Source of the DNA: Microbacterium murale | Lineage (GTDB): Bacteria; Actinomycetota; Actinomycetes; Actinomycetales; Microbacteriaceae | Length of the DNA stretch: 64,000 nt | Reading direction: 5' to 3' | Assembly (NCBI RefSeq): GCF_014635185.1 | Contig: NZ_BMCM01000006.1 | Location: forward strand, 186,001 to 250,000 | In this document: piece by piece, positions 50,546 to 61,452 of the stretch | How positions within the stretch are numbered: the stretch's first letter is position 1 | How the letters are laid out: each line of letters starts with the position of its first letter | Program-made: the position numbers and the translations under genes | The notes under the pieces: model-generated | What the model saw: only the letters and a program-made list of their open reading frames with translations | Database searches by the model: none | What the model was told of the DNA's origin: nothing

Positions 50546-51193
50546 TCACGCTCCGGCGACTCCGAATCGCTCGAGTGCAGTGAGCGCACCGAGCTCGAGG
50601 TGGCGGGTCACGAGTTCGCGCACGAGCTCGACGTCACGAGCCTGGATCGCCTCATACAGCGCGCGATGTTCCACGGCCTCGGCCATCAGATCCTCGTGCC
50701 TCCCGAACAACCACCTCAACCTGGTGACGAAGACCGCCCCGAGTTCCATGAACATCTCGTTGCCTGCCAGCACCGTCATGTACTCGTGGAACTTCTCTGC
50801 CATCGCCATCGCTTCGTGGACCTCGCCCGCGATCGCAGCGCGCTCTTCGCGCTCAAGCAGTTCGAGCAGCGTCTGCAGGCCTTCGGCGTCGTGACGCTGC
50901 GCCGCGTACACGAACAGCAGCGTCTCGACCGTGAGTCGCACCTCGGCGAGGTCCTCGATGTCCTTGCGGGTGAATCTTCGTACCGTCGCCCAGCTGCGCG
51001 GCCGGGTGGTGACGATGCCCTCGCCGACGAGAGAGCGGATCGCCTCGCGCACTGGTAGGCGCGAGACGTTCAGCTCCGCCGCGATATCCCTCTCCACCAA
51101 CCGCGAGCCCGGCAACCGGCGCCCCAGCACGATATCGTCCCGCAGCATCCGCGCCACGCGCGCAGACTCGAGTTCTCCGTTTTCCGCCCCCAT
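50546..51193 (-). CDS. GntR/FadR family transcriptional regulator
   Basis: 215 residues. The winged helix reads LRDDIVLGRRLPGSRLVERD then IAAELNVSRLPVREAIRSLVGEGIVTTRPR, diagnostic of GntR. The effector domain is FCD (FadR-like helical, with likely metal-binding Asp/His in DLAEVRLTVE, EKFHEYM and HLELGAL). FCD regulators usually sense carboxylic acids. ATG 51193 lies after the tandem GCGCCTC repeat region. Confidence 0.9.
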   Translation of the reverse strand: MGAENGELESARVARMLRDDIVLGRRLPGSRLVERDIAAELNVSRLPVREAIRSLVGEGIVTTRPRSWATVRRFTRKDIEDLAEVRLTVETLLFVYAAQRHDAEGLQTLLELLEREERAAIAGEVHEAMAMAEKFHEYMTVLAGNEMFMELGAVFVTRLRWLFGRHEDLMAEAVEHRALYEAIQARDVELVRELVTRHLELGALTALERFGVAGA

Positions 51194-51249
51194 TTGGGCA
51201 TTCTCTCACTCATCTGAGATTCGCACCAGATTTGGTATCCCATTCGGGT

Positions 51250-51298
51250 GCGCCTCAAGCCTTGCGCCTCGCGCCTCGCGCCTCAGACCTCGCGCCTC
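51250..51298. repeat. Short tandem GCGCCTC repeats
   Basis: Five copies of GCGCCTC occur at 51250, 51264, 51271, 51278 and 51292, some separated by 7 bp. They end inside the stop region of the F420-reductase-like gene (51297). Confidence 0.7.
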
Positions 51299-51938
51299 AG
51301 GGCAGGCGGTTCGCCTTGGCCAGGTTCTCCTCCAGCTCGGCCGCTGTCTGACGCACGACGTACGCCGGGCGATCGCGCTCGACCCGCCACGACTCGCTCA
51401 GCGGGCTGACATCCACCGTGTCGAATCCGAGCTCGTCGTAGAGCGTCGTGACGAAGTCCACGGCCTCGGGGAAATCGCTCGAGGTCGCCAGTGCGCGACG
51501 GTTCGGCGCCCCGGCCGCAGCCACGTCCGTCGTGATGTCGCCGGAGCGGATGTGGTTGAACGCCTTGACGACCTTCGACGTGGGCAGGTGCTCCTGCAGC
51601 AGCTGCGAGACGGTCGTCTCACCCTTGTCCAGAGCCTCGACGCGACCATCGCGCTCGAAGTAGTAGTTGTTGGTGTCGAGCACGATCTTGCCGGCCAGCG
51701 GCTCGACCGGGATCTTCGAGAGCGCGTGCAGCGGCACCGTGACCACGACGATGTCGCCGGCGGCGCCGGCCTCTTCCGCTGTCGCGGCCTTCGCCTTCGG
51801 CCCGAGTTCTGCGACCAGATCCGAGAGAGTCTCCGGTCCGCGTGAGTTCGAGATCACGACGTCGTATCCGGCCGTGATCGCCGCACGGGCGACCTGACTG
51901 CCGATGTGCCCTGCACCGATGATTCCTAGAGTTGTCAT
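51297..51938 (-). CDS. NADPH-dependent F420-reductase-like oxidoreductase
   Basis: 213 residues. Rossmann fold beginning MTTLGIIGAGHIGSQVARAAITAGYDVVISNSRGPETL, with GAGHIG the dinucleotide motif and NSRG the NADP-favouring segment. DIVVVTVPLHALSKIPVEPLAGKIVLDTNNYY is the F420-reductase-like core (a Fno/STEAP-type family). Members reduce or oxidise cofactor F420 or related compounds; no F420 pathway gene is visible here, so the substrate is open. Confidence 0.85.
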   Translation of the reverse strand: MTTLGIIGAGHIGSQVARAAITAGYDVVISNSRGPETLSDLVAELGPKAKAATAEEAGAAGDIVVVTVPLHALSKIPVEPLAGKIVLDTNNYYFERDGRVEALDKGETTVSQLLQEHLPTSKVVKAFNHIRSGDITTDVAAAGAPNRRALATSSDFPEAVDFVTTLYDELGFDTVDVSPLSESWRVERDRPAYVVRQTAAELEENLAKANRLP

Positions 51939-51999
51939 GTCAGTGGCAACATGACCCCTCCGACGCTATTCCCGCATGACGGAAGATGACGTGCGCACA

Positions 52000-52869
52000 T
52001 CACACCTTCGTGAGCCTGCCCTCGGGAAGGATGCCCATGGCGACGGGCTGCCCGCGGGTGTTCGACCACTGACTCCACGATCCCGGATACACGAGCGCGC
52101 GGATGCCGGACTGTTCGAGCGCGAGCGCCGTGTGCATCGCGGCCACTCCTGAGCCGCAGTACACGGCCACCTCGGTGCCGGCATCCACACCGGCAGTGGC
52201 GAAGATGCGGCGCAGTGCATCCGGATGCTGCAGCCGGCCGTCACCGGTGACCGTCGCCATCGCGGGCAGGTTCACCGCCCCTGGGATGTGCCCGCCGATC
52301 GGATCGGTCGCGGTGTGCGCGCCGCTGTACTGCTCTGGTGTGCGCACATCGAGCAGCACACCGCCGTCGCGGAACGCCTCGACCTGATCGAGCAGGATCA
52401 CTCCCGCCGCGTCGCCCGCGAACGTGATTCCCCCCGGCTCGGGAAGCACATCACCGCGCTCCAGCGGCATGCCCTCGCCGGCCCAGGCGCGGATGCCGCC
52501 GTCGAGCACACGCACGTCCACACCGAACCTTCGCAGCAGCCACCACAGGCGCGCCGCCGGCACGCTGCGGTTGTCGTCGTACGCGACGACGGTGTCGCCG
52601 TCGTCGAGACCCCACCCGCGCGCCGCGCGCTGCAGGTCGTCAGTGTCCGGGAGCGGATGCCGTCCCTCGGCCGGCTCGCCGCGACGAGCGAGCTCATGCT
52701 CCAGGTCGACATACACGGCTCCCGGAAGATGCGCCGCGAGATACTCCGGCCGTCCCTCAGGGCGATCGAGTCGCCATCGCACGTCGAGCAGCCGCACGAC
52801 GGGGCCGGTGCCGTGCTCTTCGGCGCGCTGCAGATGGATCAGCTGCGCCACGCTGACGAGGTGGCTCAT
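52000..52869 (-). CDS. Sulfurtransferase (two-domain rhodanese)
   Basis: 289 residues. The first rhodanese domain is inactive (WWLLRRFGVDVRVLDGG without an active-site Cys loop); the second has the catalytic cysteine in VAVYCGSGVAAMHTALAL. The CGSGV loop is that of 3-mercaptopyruvate/thiosulfate sulfurtransferases. ATG 52869 gives the normal start MSHLVSVAQL; 52917 would add 16 residues. Transfers sulfane sulfur to thiophilic acceptors, in line with SufS/SufU nearby. Confidence 0.92.
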   Translation of the reverse strand: MSHLVSVAQLIHLQRAEEHGTGPVVRLLDVRWRLDRPEGRPEYLAAHLPGAVYVDLEHELARRGEPAEGRHPLPDTDDLQRAARGWGLDDGDTVVAYDDNRSVPAARLWWLLRRFGVDVRVLDGGIRAWAGEGMPLERGDVLPEPGGITFAGDAAGVILLDQVEAFRDGGVLLDVRTPEQYSGAHTATDPIGGHIPGAVNLPAMATVTGDGRLQHPDALRRIFATAGVDAGTEVAVYCGSGVAAMHTALALEQSGIRALVYPGSWSQWSNTRGQPVAMGILPEGRLTKV

Positions 52870-52978
52870 GTCCCCAGCATCCGCACCGGGGCACCTCAGG
52901 TCACGCGATGATGACACGCTCGTTCATGAAGCGACACACGACGTCACATGGACGTCGGGAAGAGGACGGTACGGCGGC

Positions 52979-54720
<1,742 letters not shown>

Positions 54721-54787
54721 TCAAGTTTCTCACCCGCACGCGCGCCGAGGGCCCCCGCGACGTCCAGGTCAGGCAGGTGGCGCCGGG

Positions 54788-54964
54788 TCAGGCGGGAGAG
54801 TCGTCCGGGTTCAGCGCCTTCAGCGCGTCCTGCTCGACCGCGTTGTCGGCGTCGAGCTCCTCTTCGGTGGTCTCATCACCGCCCAGCGGCGCGCCCTCGT
54901 CGTCCCGCGCGGGGAGGTTCTCGGGGTGGCGTTCTTCAGCGGGGTCGGCTCGGTGATCGTCCAT
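54788..54964 (-). CDS. Small acidic uncharacterised protein
   Basis: 58 residues, very acidic and without hydrophobic stretches (PAEERHPENLPARDDEGAP, TTEEELDADNAVEQDAL). It starts MDDHRADPAEE at ATG 54964. Similar disordered acidic proteins are common in Microbacteriaceae and have no known role. It lies upstream of sufS on the same strand and is divergent from the FAD oxidase at 55069. Confidence 0.6.
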   Translation of the reverse strand: MDDHRADPAEERHPENLPARDDEGAPLGGDETTEEELDADNAVEQDALKALNPDDSPA

Positions 54965-55068
54965 ACCGGGAACGCTACGCGTGTTGGGGCGCACGCGCCA
55001 TCCGCGGCTTCGATCATGCGGCGCGGGAGAGAGCTGTTGTTAGTGTGTGTCCGAGAGGGAAGGACCTC

Positions 55069-56454
55069 ATGCACAGCACTGCCGCTCTGCTCGTCGAACG
55101 GCTCATAGCGGAGCTGCCGACCGACGCGGTGATCACCGATCCCGCTTCCATGGACGCCTACCGCTGGGATCGAGCGAACGATCCGGATGCCGGCACTCCA
55201 CTGGCCGTGGTGCGGGCGACGTGCACCGAGGATGTGCAGGCCGCTGTGCGGCTCGCCGCGGCGAGCGGCATCGCAGTCATCCCACGGGGAGCGGGCTCCG
55301 GGCTCTCGGGCGGGAGCACGGCGGCGGACGGAGCGATCGTGCTCTCGCTGGATCGCATGAGAGAGATCCGCATTGAGCCCGCCACCCGCATGGCCTTCGT
55401 GCAACCCGGTGCGTTCAATGCCGAGGTCAAGGCGGCGGCGGCCGCGCAGGGACTCTGGTATCCGCCGGATCCGTCGTCCTTCGAGTTCTGCTCGATCGGC
55501 GGCAACGTCGCCACGAACGCCGGCGGGCTGTGCTGCGTGAAGTACGGGGTGACGACCGACTACGTGCTCGGGATGACCGTCGTGCTCGCCGACGGTCGCG
55601 CCGTGAACCTGGGCGGCCCGCGCGTCAAGGATGTCGCAGGGCTTTCGCTCACGAAGCTCTTCGTGGGCAGCGAAGGCACCCTCGGCGTCATCACCGAGAT
55701 CATCCTGCGGCTGGTGCCGCCGCAGAAGCCTCCGACGACGCTGGTCGCCTCCTTCCCGACGCTGACCGGGGCGACGGACGCGGTGCTTGCGATCACCCGT
55801 TCCACTCGTCCGTCGATGCTGGAGTTCATGGATCGGCCGACGATCCGCGCCGTCGAGGCCGCGACGCGGATGGGCTTGGACACCGACGCCGCCGCAATGC
55901 TGGTGATCCAGTCGGACGACGATCCGGCGGTGGCCGCGGCCGAGATCGCGATCATCGAACAGATCTGCATGGCGAACGGCACCAGCGAGTGCTACCTCAC
56001 CGCCGACCCAGACGAGGGCGAGGCATTCGTGCAGGCCCGCCGCATGGCGATCCCCGCGGTCGAGAAGCAGGGAAGCATCCTGCTGGAGGACGTGGGCGTG
56101 CCCATCCCCCGCCTCGGCGACCTCGTGCTGGGCATCGAGGCGATCTCGGCGGAGCACGACATCACGATCGCGGTGCTGGCTCACGCCGGCGACGGCAACA
56201 CGCACCCGCTGCTGGTGTTCGATCCGGCCGATGACGCGCAACGGCAGCGCGCGCACGCCGCCTACGGCAAGGTCATGGATCTCGCGATCGCACTCGGCGG
56301 CACGATCACGGGCGAGCACGGCGTCGGCCGGCTCAAGCAGCCCTGGCTGGAGGACTACCTCGGCGCCGACGTGCTGGAGCTCAATCAGCGCATCAAGCAC
56401 GCGCTCGACCCGCAGGGCATCCTGAACCCAGGGGCCGTGTTCGCGCGCCAGTAG
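55069..56454 (+). CDS. FAD-binding oxidase (GlcD-like)
   Basis: 461 residues. The FAD-binding PCMH domain shows VIPRGAGSGLSGGS (pyrophosphate binding, about residue 71) and GGNVATNAGGLCCVKYGVT. The C-terminal FAD-oxidase cap ends with HAGDGNTHPLLVFD and GEHGVGRLKQPWL (active-site histidines). This matches glycolate/D-lactate dehydrogenase subunit GlcD and relatives. No GlcE/GlcF subunits are nearby. ATG 55069 follows AGGGAAGGACC. The acceptor and substrate (a 2-hydroxy acid) are inferred. Confidence 0.92.
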   Translation: MHSTAALLVERLIAELPTDAVITDPASMDAYRWDRANDPDAGTPLAVVRATCTEDVQAAVRLAAASGIAVIPRGAGSGLSGGSTAADGAIVLSLDRMREIRIEPATRMAFVQPGAFNAEVKAAAAAQGLWYPPDPSSFEFCSIGGNVATNAGGLCCVKYGVTTDYVLGMTVVLADGRAVNLGGPRVKDVAGLSLTKLFVGSEGTLGVITEIILRLVPPQKPPTTLVASFPTLTGATDAVLAITRSTRPSMLEFMDRPTIRAVEAATRMGLDTDAAAMLVIQSDDDPAVAAAEIAIIEQICMANGTSECYLTADPDEGEAFVQARRMAIPAVEKQGSILLEDVGVPIPRLGDLVLGIEAISAEHDITIAVLAHAGDGNTHPLLVFDPADDAQRQRAHAAYGKVMDLAIALGGTITGEHGVGRLKQPWLEDYLGADVLELNQRIKHALDPQGILNPGAVFARQ

Positions 56455-56462
56455 CGGGGGGC

Positions 56463-56795
56463 CTACGGCGCGGTCCGCTCGTTCTTGATCATTGCGCCGG
56501 CCGCGATGAACGTCACGGCCGCGACGATCTGTGCGGCGACCCAGACCGGGCCGCTGAAGCCGAATGGGAAGATCGGGTTCCAGATCACGGCGACCGCGGC
56601 GAAGACGATCGTCCACCACCACTGCCCCGCCTGCCAGGCGAACCACGCGACGATCACTGCGAGGATCGCGACGAGGAAGAGGATGACCAGCACACCGAAC
56701 CCCTCGGTGAACAGGGGCGAGACGACGAGGGCGATCGCCGCGAGCAGGGCGGGTGCGAGAGCGTTGCGCTGCTTCTGCGGTGCGGAAGAGGTCAT
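56463..56795 (-). CDS. DUF6804 family membrane protein
   Basis: 110 residues with four short hydrophobic segments (APALLAAIALVVSPLF, VLVILFLVAILAVIVAWFAW, WTIVFAAVAVIWNPIFPF, WVAAQIVAAVTFIAAGAMI). The WNPIFPFGF motif between segments 3 and 4 is the family hallmark. ATG 56795 begins MTSSAPQKQ. It is divergent from helR across the rifamycin-associated element, but the element is oriented for helR. Confidence 0.8.
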   Translation of the reverse strand: MTSSAPQKQRNALAPALLAAIALVVSPLFTEGFGVLVILFLVAILAVIVAWFAWQAGQWWWTIVFAAVAVIWNPIFPFGFSGPVWVAAQIVAAVTFIAAGAMIKNERTAP

Positions 56796-56835
56796 GTGAT
56801 CCATCTTCCCGCACTTCCAGTTTACCGGTGAGGTG

Positions 56836-56855
56836 GGGGCTTGCGGCAAGGGCCC
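56836..56855. promoter_or_regulatory. Rifamycin-associated element (RAE)
   Basis: GGGGCTTGCGGCAAGGGCCC matches the conserved 19-bp RAE that precedes rifamycin-inducible genes (helR, rox, arr and others) in actinobacteria. It lies 66 bp upstream of the helR start, close to a TTGCGG/CATACT-like promoter, in the expected position. Confidence 0.85.
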
Positions 56856-56921
56856 CTCGGAGGCGCATACTTGTCGATCGTGCGCACGAGTCCCGGTGCG
56901 CACGATCGATTCGGAGCCGCC

Positions 56922-59063
56922 ATGAATCTCGCCACCACCAGCGCTTTCCACCTTCCCGACCGCCTTGCCGCCAAATCCGATCCCGCCCTCATCTCGTCCG
57001 ACGAAGAGCACTTCGCCGCGATCACTCAGACCGTCCATGACAGCGTCGCCGACGCATCCGCTCGCCTCGACCGCGCCCTCAGCACCTCCAGTGGTGTCGG
57101 CGGTGAAGCGGTGGAGCGCGATCTCGAGATCCACCGGCTGAACTCCCGCCTCGCGATGTTCCGCCGCTACGGCATCGACATGTGCCTCGGGCGCATGGTC
57201 ACGTCCGACGGCGCCCACATCTACATCGGCCGTCTCGGCCTCACCGGCTCCGACGGTCGTCAGCTGCTCGTCGACTGGCGCGCGCCGGCCGCAGAACCCT
57301 TCTTCGGTGCGACGCTCGCCGAGCCGATGGGCCTGATCAGTCGTCGCCGCTACCGCTGGGCCGGCGGACGCATCAGCGACTACTGGGACGAGGCCTTCAC
57401 ACCCGAAGCTCTGGCTGCCGGCGGCGCCCTGGATGACCAGTCGTCGTTCATCGCCAGCCTCGGCAGCTCTCGCTCCGCGCGGATGCGGGATGTGCTGGCG
57501 ACCATCCAGTCAGACCAGGATGCGATCATCCGCGCCGGTTCGGAGGGAGCGCTCGTCGTGGACGGCGGCCCTGGCACCGGCAAGACCGTGGTCGCCCTGC
57601 ACCGCGCCGCATACCTGCTGTACTCCGACACCCGCATCTCCCGCGGCAGCGGGGGCGGCGTGCTCGTGGTCGGGCCGCATCAGCCGTACCTCGCCTATGT
57701 CGACGACGTGCTGCCGAGCCTGGGTGAGGACCGTGTGCAGACCTGCACGCTGCGCGATCTCGTCCCCGGGTCGGCGGACGTTCCGCCCGAACCCGAGCCC
57801 GCCGTCGCACGGCTGAAGGCCGACGGTCGCCTCGTCGATGCCGTCGCGTCGGCCGTGCGCCTGTACGAGCAGCCGCCTCGACGGGCGACCGTGGCGGAGA
57901 CCCCGTGGGCAGATCTGCGCGTGCAGATGCTCGACTGGGAGGAGGCCTTCGACATCGACACGGACGCGCCGCACAATGAGGCGCGCGACGAGGTGTGGGA
58001 CGCACTGCTGACCATCGTGCTCGACAGGTTCGAGGAGCAGATCCCCCGTGCGCAACTGCGACGTGCGCTTGCACAGGATGAGGCACTCACCCACACGTTC
58101 AACCGCGCCTGGCCGCTGCTCGATCCGCTGGGCCTGGTGGCGGCGCTGTGGACCAGCCCCGGCTTCCTGAAGCGATGCGCGCCCTGGCTCACCGATGCCG
58201 AGGTGCGGCTGCTGCAGCGCGAAGAAGCGCGAGCGTGGACGGCATCCGATCTTCCGCTTCTCGACGCGGCCACGCGTGAGGTCGGCGACCCGGATGCCGG
58301 ACGCGTGCGCCGCGAACGCGAGCGCGCGAAGGCGGCGGAACGCGAGTACCGCGCGGACGTCGCCGACTACCTGATGCAGTCCTCCGACGACGACCTCGGA
58401 CTCATGTCGATGCTGCGTGGAGAAGATGTGCAGAACAGCCTCGACGATGACGACGCCCTCCCGCGGGCCGGCAGCGACCTGCTGGCCGGGCCGTTCGCGC
58501 ACATCATCGTCGACGAGGCGCAGGAGCTGACGGATGCCGAGTGGCGGATGCTGCTGAGCCGCTGCCCCTCACGCAGTTTCACGGTGGTCGGCGACCGCGC
58601 ACAGGCGCGGCACGGCTTCACCGAGTCGTGGCCGGACAGGCTCTCGCGTGCCGGTCTCAAGGATGTGCACACGGCATCCCTCACGGTGAACTACCGCACG
58701 CCGGAGGAGATCATGGCCGAGGCGGAGCCGGTGATCCGCGCCGCGCTCTCCGACGCGAACGTCCCTACCTCGGTGCGGGCGAGCGGTATCCCCGTGCGCC
58801 ATGCGGCGGTGCACGAGCGCGACGCCATCGTCGGCGCGTGGCTGGCCGAGAACTCCGAGGGCACGGCGTGCGTCATCGGCGACGAGACGTTCGCCGCCAC
58901 CGAGCGGGTGCGCTCGCTCACCCCGGCGCTGTCGAAGGGACTCGAGTTCGACCTCGTGGTGCTGGTCGAGCCCGAGCGGTTCGGCGGTGGCATCGAAGGC
59001 GCGGTCGATCGTTATGTGGCGATGACGCGTTCGACTCGTGAGCTGGTCGTGCTCACGGCCTGA
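56922..59063 (+). CDS. helR: RNA polymerase-associated helicase-like ATPase HelR
   Basis: 713 residues of the UvrD/HelD-like superfamily 1. It has an N-terminal coiled-coil arm (DASARLDRALSTSSGVGGEAVERDLEIHRLNSRL region), Walker A GGPGTGKTVVALHRAAYLL (about 214-232), a Walker B-like IIVDEAQELTDAEW, motif III VVGDRAQARHG and motif VI YVAMTRSTRELV. HelR displaces rifamycin-stalled RNA polymerase and confers rifamycin tolerance in Streptomyces. Together with the RAE directly upstream the assignment is strong. Confidence 0.92.
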   Translation: MNLATTSAFHLPDRLAAKSDPALISSDEEHFAAITQTVHDSVADASARLDRALSTSSGVGGEAVERDLEIHRLNSRLAMFRRYGIDMCLGRMVTSDGAHIYIGRLGLTGSDGRQLLVDWRAPAAEPFFGATLAEPMGLISRRRYRWAGGRISDYWDEAFTPEALAAGGALDDQSSFIASLGSSRSARMRDVLATIQSDQDAIIRAGSEGALVVDGGPGTGKTVVALHRAAYLLYSDTRISRGSGGGVLVVGPHQPYLAYVDDVLPSLGEDRVQTCTLRDLVPGSADVPPEPEPAVARLKADGRLVDAVASAVRLYEQPPRRATVAETPWADLRVQMLDWEEAFDIDTDAPHNEARDEVWDALLTIVLDRFEEQIPRAQLRRALAQDEALTHTFNRAWPLLDPLGLVAALWTSPGFLKRCAPWLTDAEVRLLQREEARAWTASDLPLLDAATREVGDPDAGRVRRERERAKAAEREYRADVADYLMQSSDDDLGLMSMLRGEDVQNSLDDDDALPRAGSDLLAGPFAHIIVDEAQELTDAEWRMLLSRCPSRSFTVVGDRAQARHGFTESWPDRLSRAGLKDVHTASLTVNYRTPEEIMAEAEPVIRAALSDANVPTSVRASGIPVRHAAVHERDAIVGAWLAENSEGTACVIGDETFAATERVRSLTPALSKGLEFDLVVLVEPERFGGGIEGAVDRYVAMTRSTRELVVLTA

Positions 59064-59090
59064 TCGGGATCAGGGTCGGGCCGGCAGGGA

Positions 59091-59402
59091 TCACACGGGT
59101 GGGAAATGCGGGATCTCGTTCGGCCTCGTCGATCGAGCGGGAGTCGCGCCCATTGCCACGGCGGCGTCGAGGTCGGCCAGGAGGTCGTCGATGTCCCGGT
59201 ATCGGGAACGGGTCGGGCAAGGGCTCCGCAACCAGAGAACCTCGAGTGTGCCGGTGTCGTTGCGGTCGACGTACGCGACGAGGCGTCCTGGATCCGTCTG
59301 TTTTCTGGAACCGTCGCTGATCCGCCATGCGCCGTGTCCGAGCGGGATGACCTCCCAGGTCGTCGACTCGGGCTTCGGAGGCTCCGGGGCTGTCATGGTC
59401 AT
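59091..59402 (-). CDS. Uncharacterised 103-residue protein
   Basis: Begins MTMTAPEPPKPESTTWEV and contains DGSRKQTDPGRLVAYVDRNDTGTLEVLWL, then a helical end (YRDIDDLLADLDAAVAM). No known family is recognised. Its start overlaps the stop of the upstream SDR gene by 4 bp (ATGA), with GGAGG 9 bp before, so it is co-translated. Its stop is 27 bp from the helR stop. Confidence 0.7.
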   Translation of the reverse strand: MTMTAPEPPKPESTTWEVIPLGHGAWRISDGSRKQTDPGRLVAYVDRNDTGTLEVLWLRSPCPTRSRYRDIDDLLADLDAAVAMGATPARSTRPNEIPHFPPV

Positions 59403-60277
59403 AATGGTTTCCCTCCAGTCACCGGCAGAACAGCGCCGGATACGTACGACGCCTCGCCCGAAGCGAGGTACACATAGGCGCCCGCGAGCTCCGCCGGCTG
59501 TCCGGCACGGCCCAGCGGAGTGTCCGCGCCGAAGTTGCGGATCTTGTCCTCATCCCATCCGGTGCCCGGGATCAGCGGCGTCCAGATGGGGCCGGGGGCG
59601 ACCGCGTTCACCCGCACTCCGCGGGGCCCAGCCTCTTCGGCGAGCGCCTTCACGAACGCGACCTGAGCGGCCTTGGTCATGGCGTAGTCGATCAGTCCGG
59701 AAGAAGGCTCGAACGATTGGATGGATGCGGTGACGATGATGCTGGAGCCCGGCTGCAGGTTCGGGAATGCCGCCCGTGCCGAGAACAGCATCCCGGCGAG
59801 ATTCGTGTCGAAAACGCGGCGCATCGCTTCGGTGTCCAGGTGCGCGAAGCCCGGCACATCGTGCTGATAGCCCGCGTTCAGGACGAGGATGTCGAGGTCG
59901 CCGAGCGCCCGGCGCGCCTCCAGCACGCACTCGGTCGCGAACTCCTCATCGCGCACATCACCGGCGAGGCCGAGCCCGGTTCGTCCGGCTTCACGGACCA
60001 GGCGCAGGGTCTCGTCAGCATCCGTCTGCTCCTCCGGCATGTGGACGATGGCGACATCGGCGCCTTCCCGTGCGAATGCGATCGCGACCGCCCGTCCGAT
60101 CCCGGAGTCTCCTCCGGTGATCAGCGCGTGCCGTCCGGCCAGGCGCCCGTGGCCCTCGTAGCTGTCCTCGCCGTGATCGGGCGTCGGTCGCATCTGCTCG
60201 GTCTGTCCCGGTTGCTTCTGCTGCTGAGCGGGGAAGCCGTCGTCCGGATGCGCATAGCGGGGATCTTCAGTGTGCAT
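59399..60277 (-). CDS. SDR family oxidoreductase (YghA-like)
   Basis: 292 residues. A 45-residue polar extension (HPDDGFPAQQQKQPGQTEQM) precedes the Rossmann domain: TGGDSGIGRAVAIAF (about residue 55), NAGYQHD, catalytic serine in VTASIQSF, YAMTK (Tyr-x3-Lys, about residue 203) and NAVAPGPIWTPLIP. This N-terminal extension and the GxxGIG motif match general stress/aldehyde-type SDRs such as YghA and GspA-like proteins. ATG 60277 follows AGAGGAG. Confidence 0.9.
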   Translation of the reverse strand: MHTEDPRYAHPDDGFPAQQQKQPGQTEQMRPTPDHGEDSYEGHGRLAGRHALITGGDSGIGRAVAIAFAREGADVAIVHMPEEQTDADETLRLVREAGRTGLGLAGDVRDEEFATECVLEARRALGDLDILVLNAGYQHDVPGFAHLDTEAMRRVFDTNLAGMLFSARAAFPNLQPGSSIIVTASIQSFEPSSGLIDYAMTKAAQVAFVKALAEEAGPRGVRVNAVAPGPIWTPLIPGTGWDEDKIRNFGADTPLGRAGQPAELAGAYVYLASGEASYVSGAVLPVTGGKPL

Positions 60278-60450
60278 CAGCACTCCTCTCGGGGGACGGT
60301 GAGTGTGATTCGAGCTTCCTTCGCTTCCGGCGTCGTGCCAAGGGGGTTGACACTTCGGCGGGCTAGTGAGATCACGTGCGGATGTCAACGGGGAGGCATC
60401 GCGTCGGTCGCCCTGAGAGGATGCGGGGACAGCGAACGAAGGGAGCCGAC

Positions 60451-61452
60451 GTGAGCGAAGTGACGATCCTCGCACCGTCCCCGACCCTGACGGTGACCGT
60501 CGAGGATCACCCGCAGGGCTCGGAGATCCACGTGCATGCCGGTGGGCAGGGTGTGTGGCAGGCCAGGATGCTGCGCAGACTCGACGTCTCGGTGACGATG
60601 TGCTGCGTCCTCATCGGAGAGGTCGGCCGTACCCTGAAGCACCTTCTGGAGGATGAGGGGATCACTGTCGTCGCCGTCGAGCGCGAGGGCCGCGGGTCCG
60701 CGTATCTGCACGATCGCCGTCAGGGCCAGCGCCTCGTGATCGCCGAGGAGGAAGGGGATGCGATCGACCGCCACGCTCGAGACGATCTCTACGGGGCGAT
60801 GCTGCACAGCAGCGCCGAGTCCAAGGCCGTTCTTCTCAGCGGTCCGGCCGGCGACGCCACAGTGCCGTCCGACCTCTACCGCCGGCTGACGATCGATCTG
60901 CGCAGCGATGGGCGCCTGGTCATCGCCGACCTCGCTGGTGAGCGTCTGGAGGCGGTCGTGGAAGGGGGCGTCGATGTGCTCAAGGTCAGTCATGAGGAAC
61001 TGCGTCGCGATGGCCTCGTGCGCGAGGCGACGGTGCCGGAGATCACGCACGCGATGCATGAGCTTCGCAGGCAGGGCGCCGGCGCGGTGATCGTGACGCG
61101 GTCATCCGAACCCCTGCTGGTCCTGGGCGATCAGGGCCTCATCGAGGTGTCGCTTCCGTCGTTCGAGGAGAACGAGACGCGCGGGGCGGGCGATTCCCTC
61201 ACCGCAGGCGTCGTGGCCGCGCTCACCCGCGGCGAGCATCTGCGAGATGCCGTCACGCTCGGCGCGGCCGCCGGCGCGCTGAACGTCACGCGCCACGGGC
61301 TCGGCACGGGCGACGCCGATGCGATCACACAGCTGCGCGAGCGCGTGCAGGTGCGAGAGCTTCCACAGGGCGACGCGGATGAAGCGCCACGGGGACGAGT
61401 CAGTCCCGACGGACTGGCCGCGCTCGCGGAGGCCGAGACGGAGGAATCATGA
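60451..61452 (+). CDS. PfkB family carbohydrate kinase
   Basis: 333 residues, GTG start after GGGAG. The N-terminal motif is LAPSPTLTVTVEDHPQGSEIHVHAGGQGVWQARML (the PfkB-type 1-phosphofructokinase opening); the C-terminal PfkB signature 2 is ETRGAGDSLTAGVVAALTRG (with catalytic Asp in GAGDS). It resembles the 1-phosphofructokinase/tagatose-6-phosphate kinase subgroup, but its substrate cannot be fixed. The stop overlaps surE (ATGA), so a nucleotide or sugar-phosphate link is possible. Confidence 0.88.
   Translation: MSEVTILAPSPTLTVTVEDHPQGSEIHVHAGGQGVWQARMLRRLDVSVTMCCVLIGEVGRTLKHLLEDEGITVVAVEREGRGSAYLHDRRQGQRLVIAEEEGDAIDRHARDDLYGAMLHSSAESKAVLLSGPAGDATVPSDLYRRLTIDLRSDGRLVIADLAGERLEAVVEGGVDVLKVSHEELRRDGLVREATVPEITHAMHELRRQGAGAVIVTRSSEPLLVLGDQGLIEVSLPSFEENETRGAGDSLTAGVVAALTRGEHLRDAVTLGAAAGALNVTRHGLGTGDADAITQLRERVQVRELPQGDADEAPRGRVSPDGLAALAEAETEES

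Noticed and set aside
54820..56868. Long open frame of 682 codons opposite the GlcD-like gene
   Set aside because: Low-complexity Arg/His/Gly composition typical of antisense frames in high-GC DNA; the opposite strand encodes a clear FAD oxidase.
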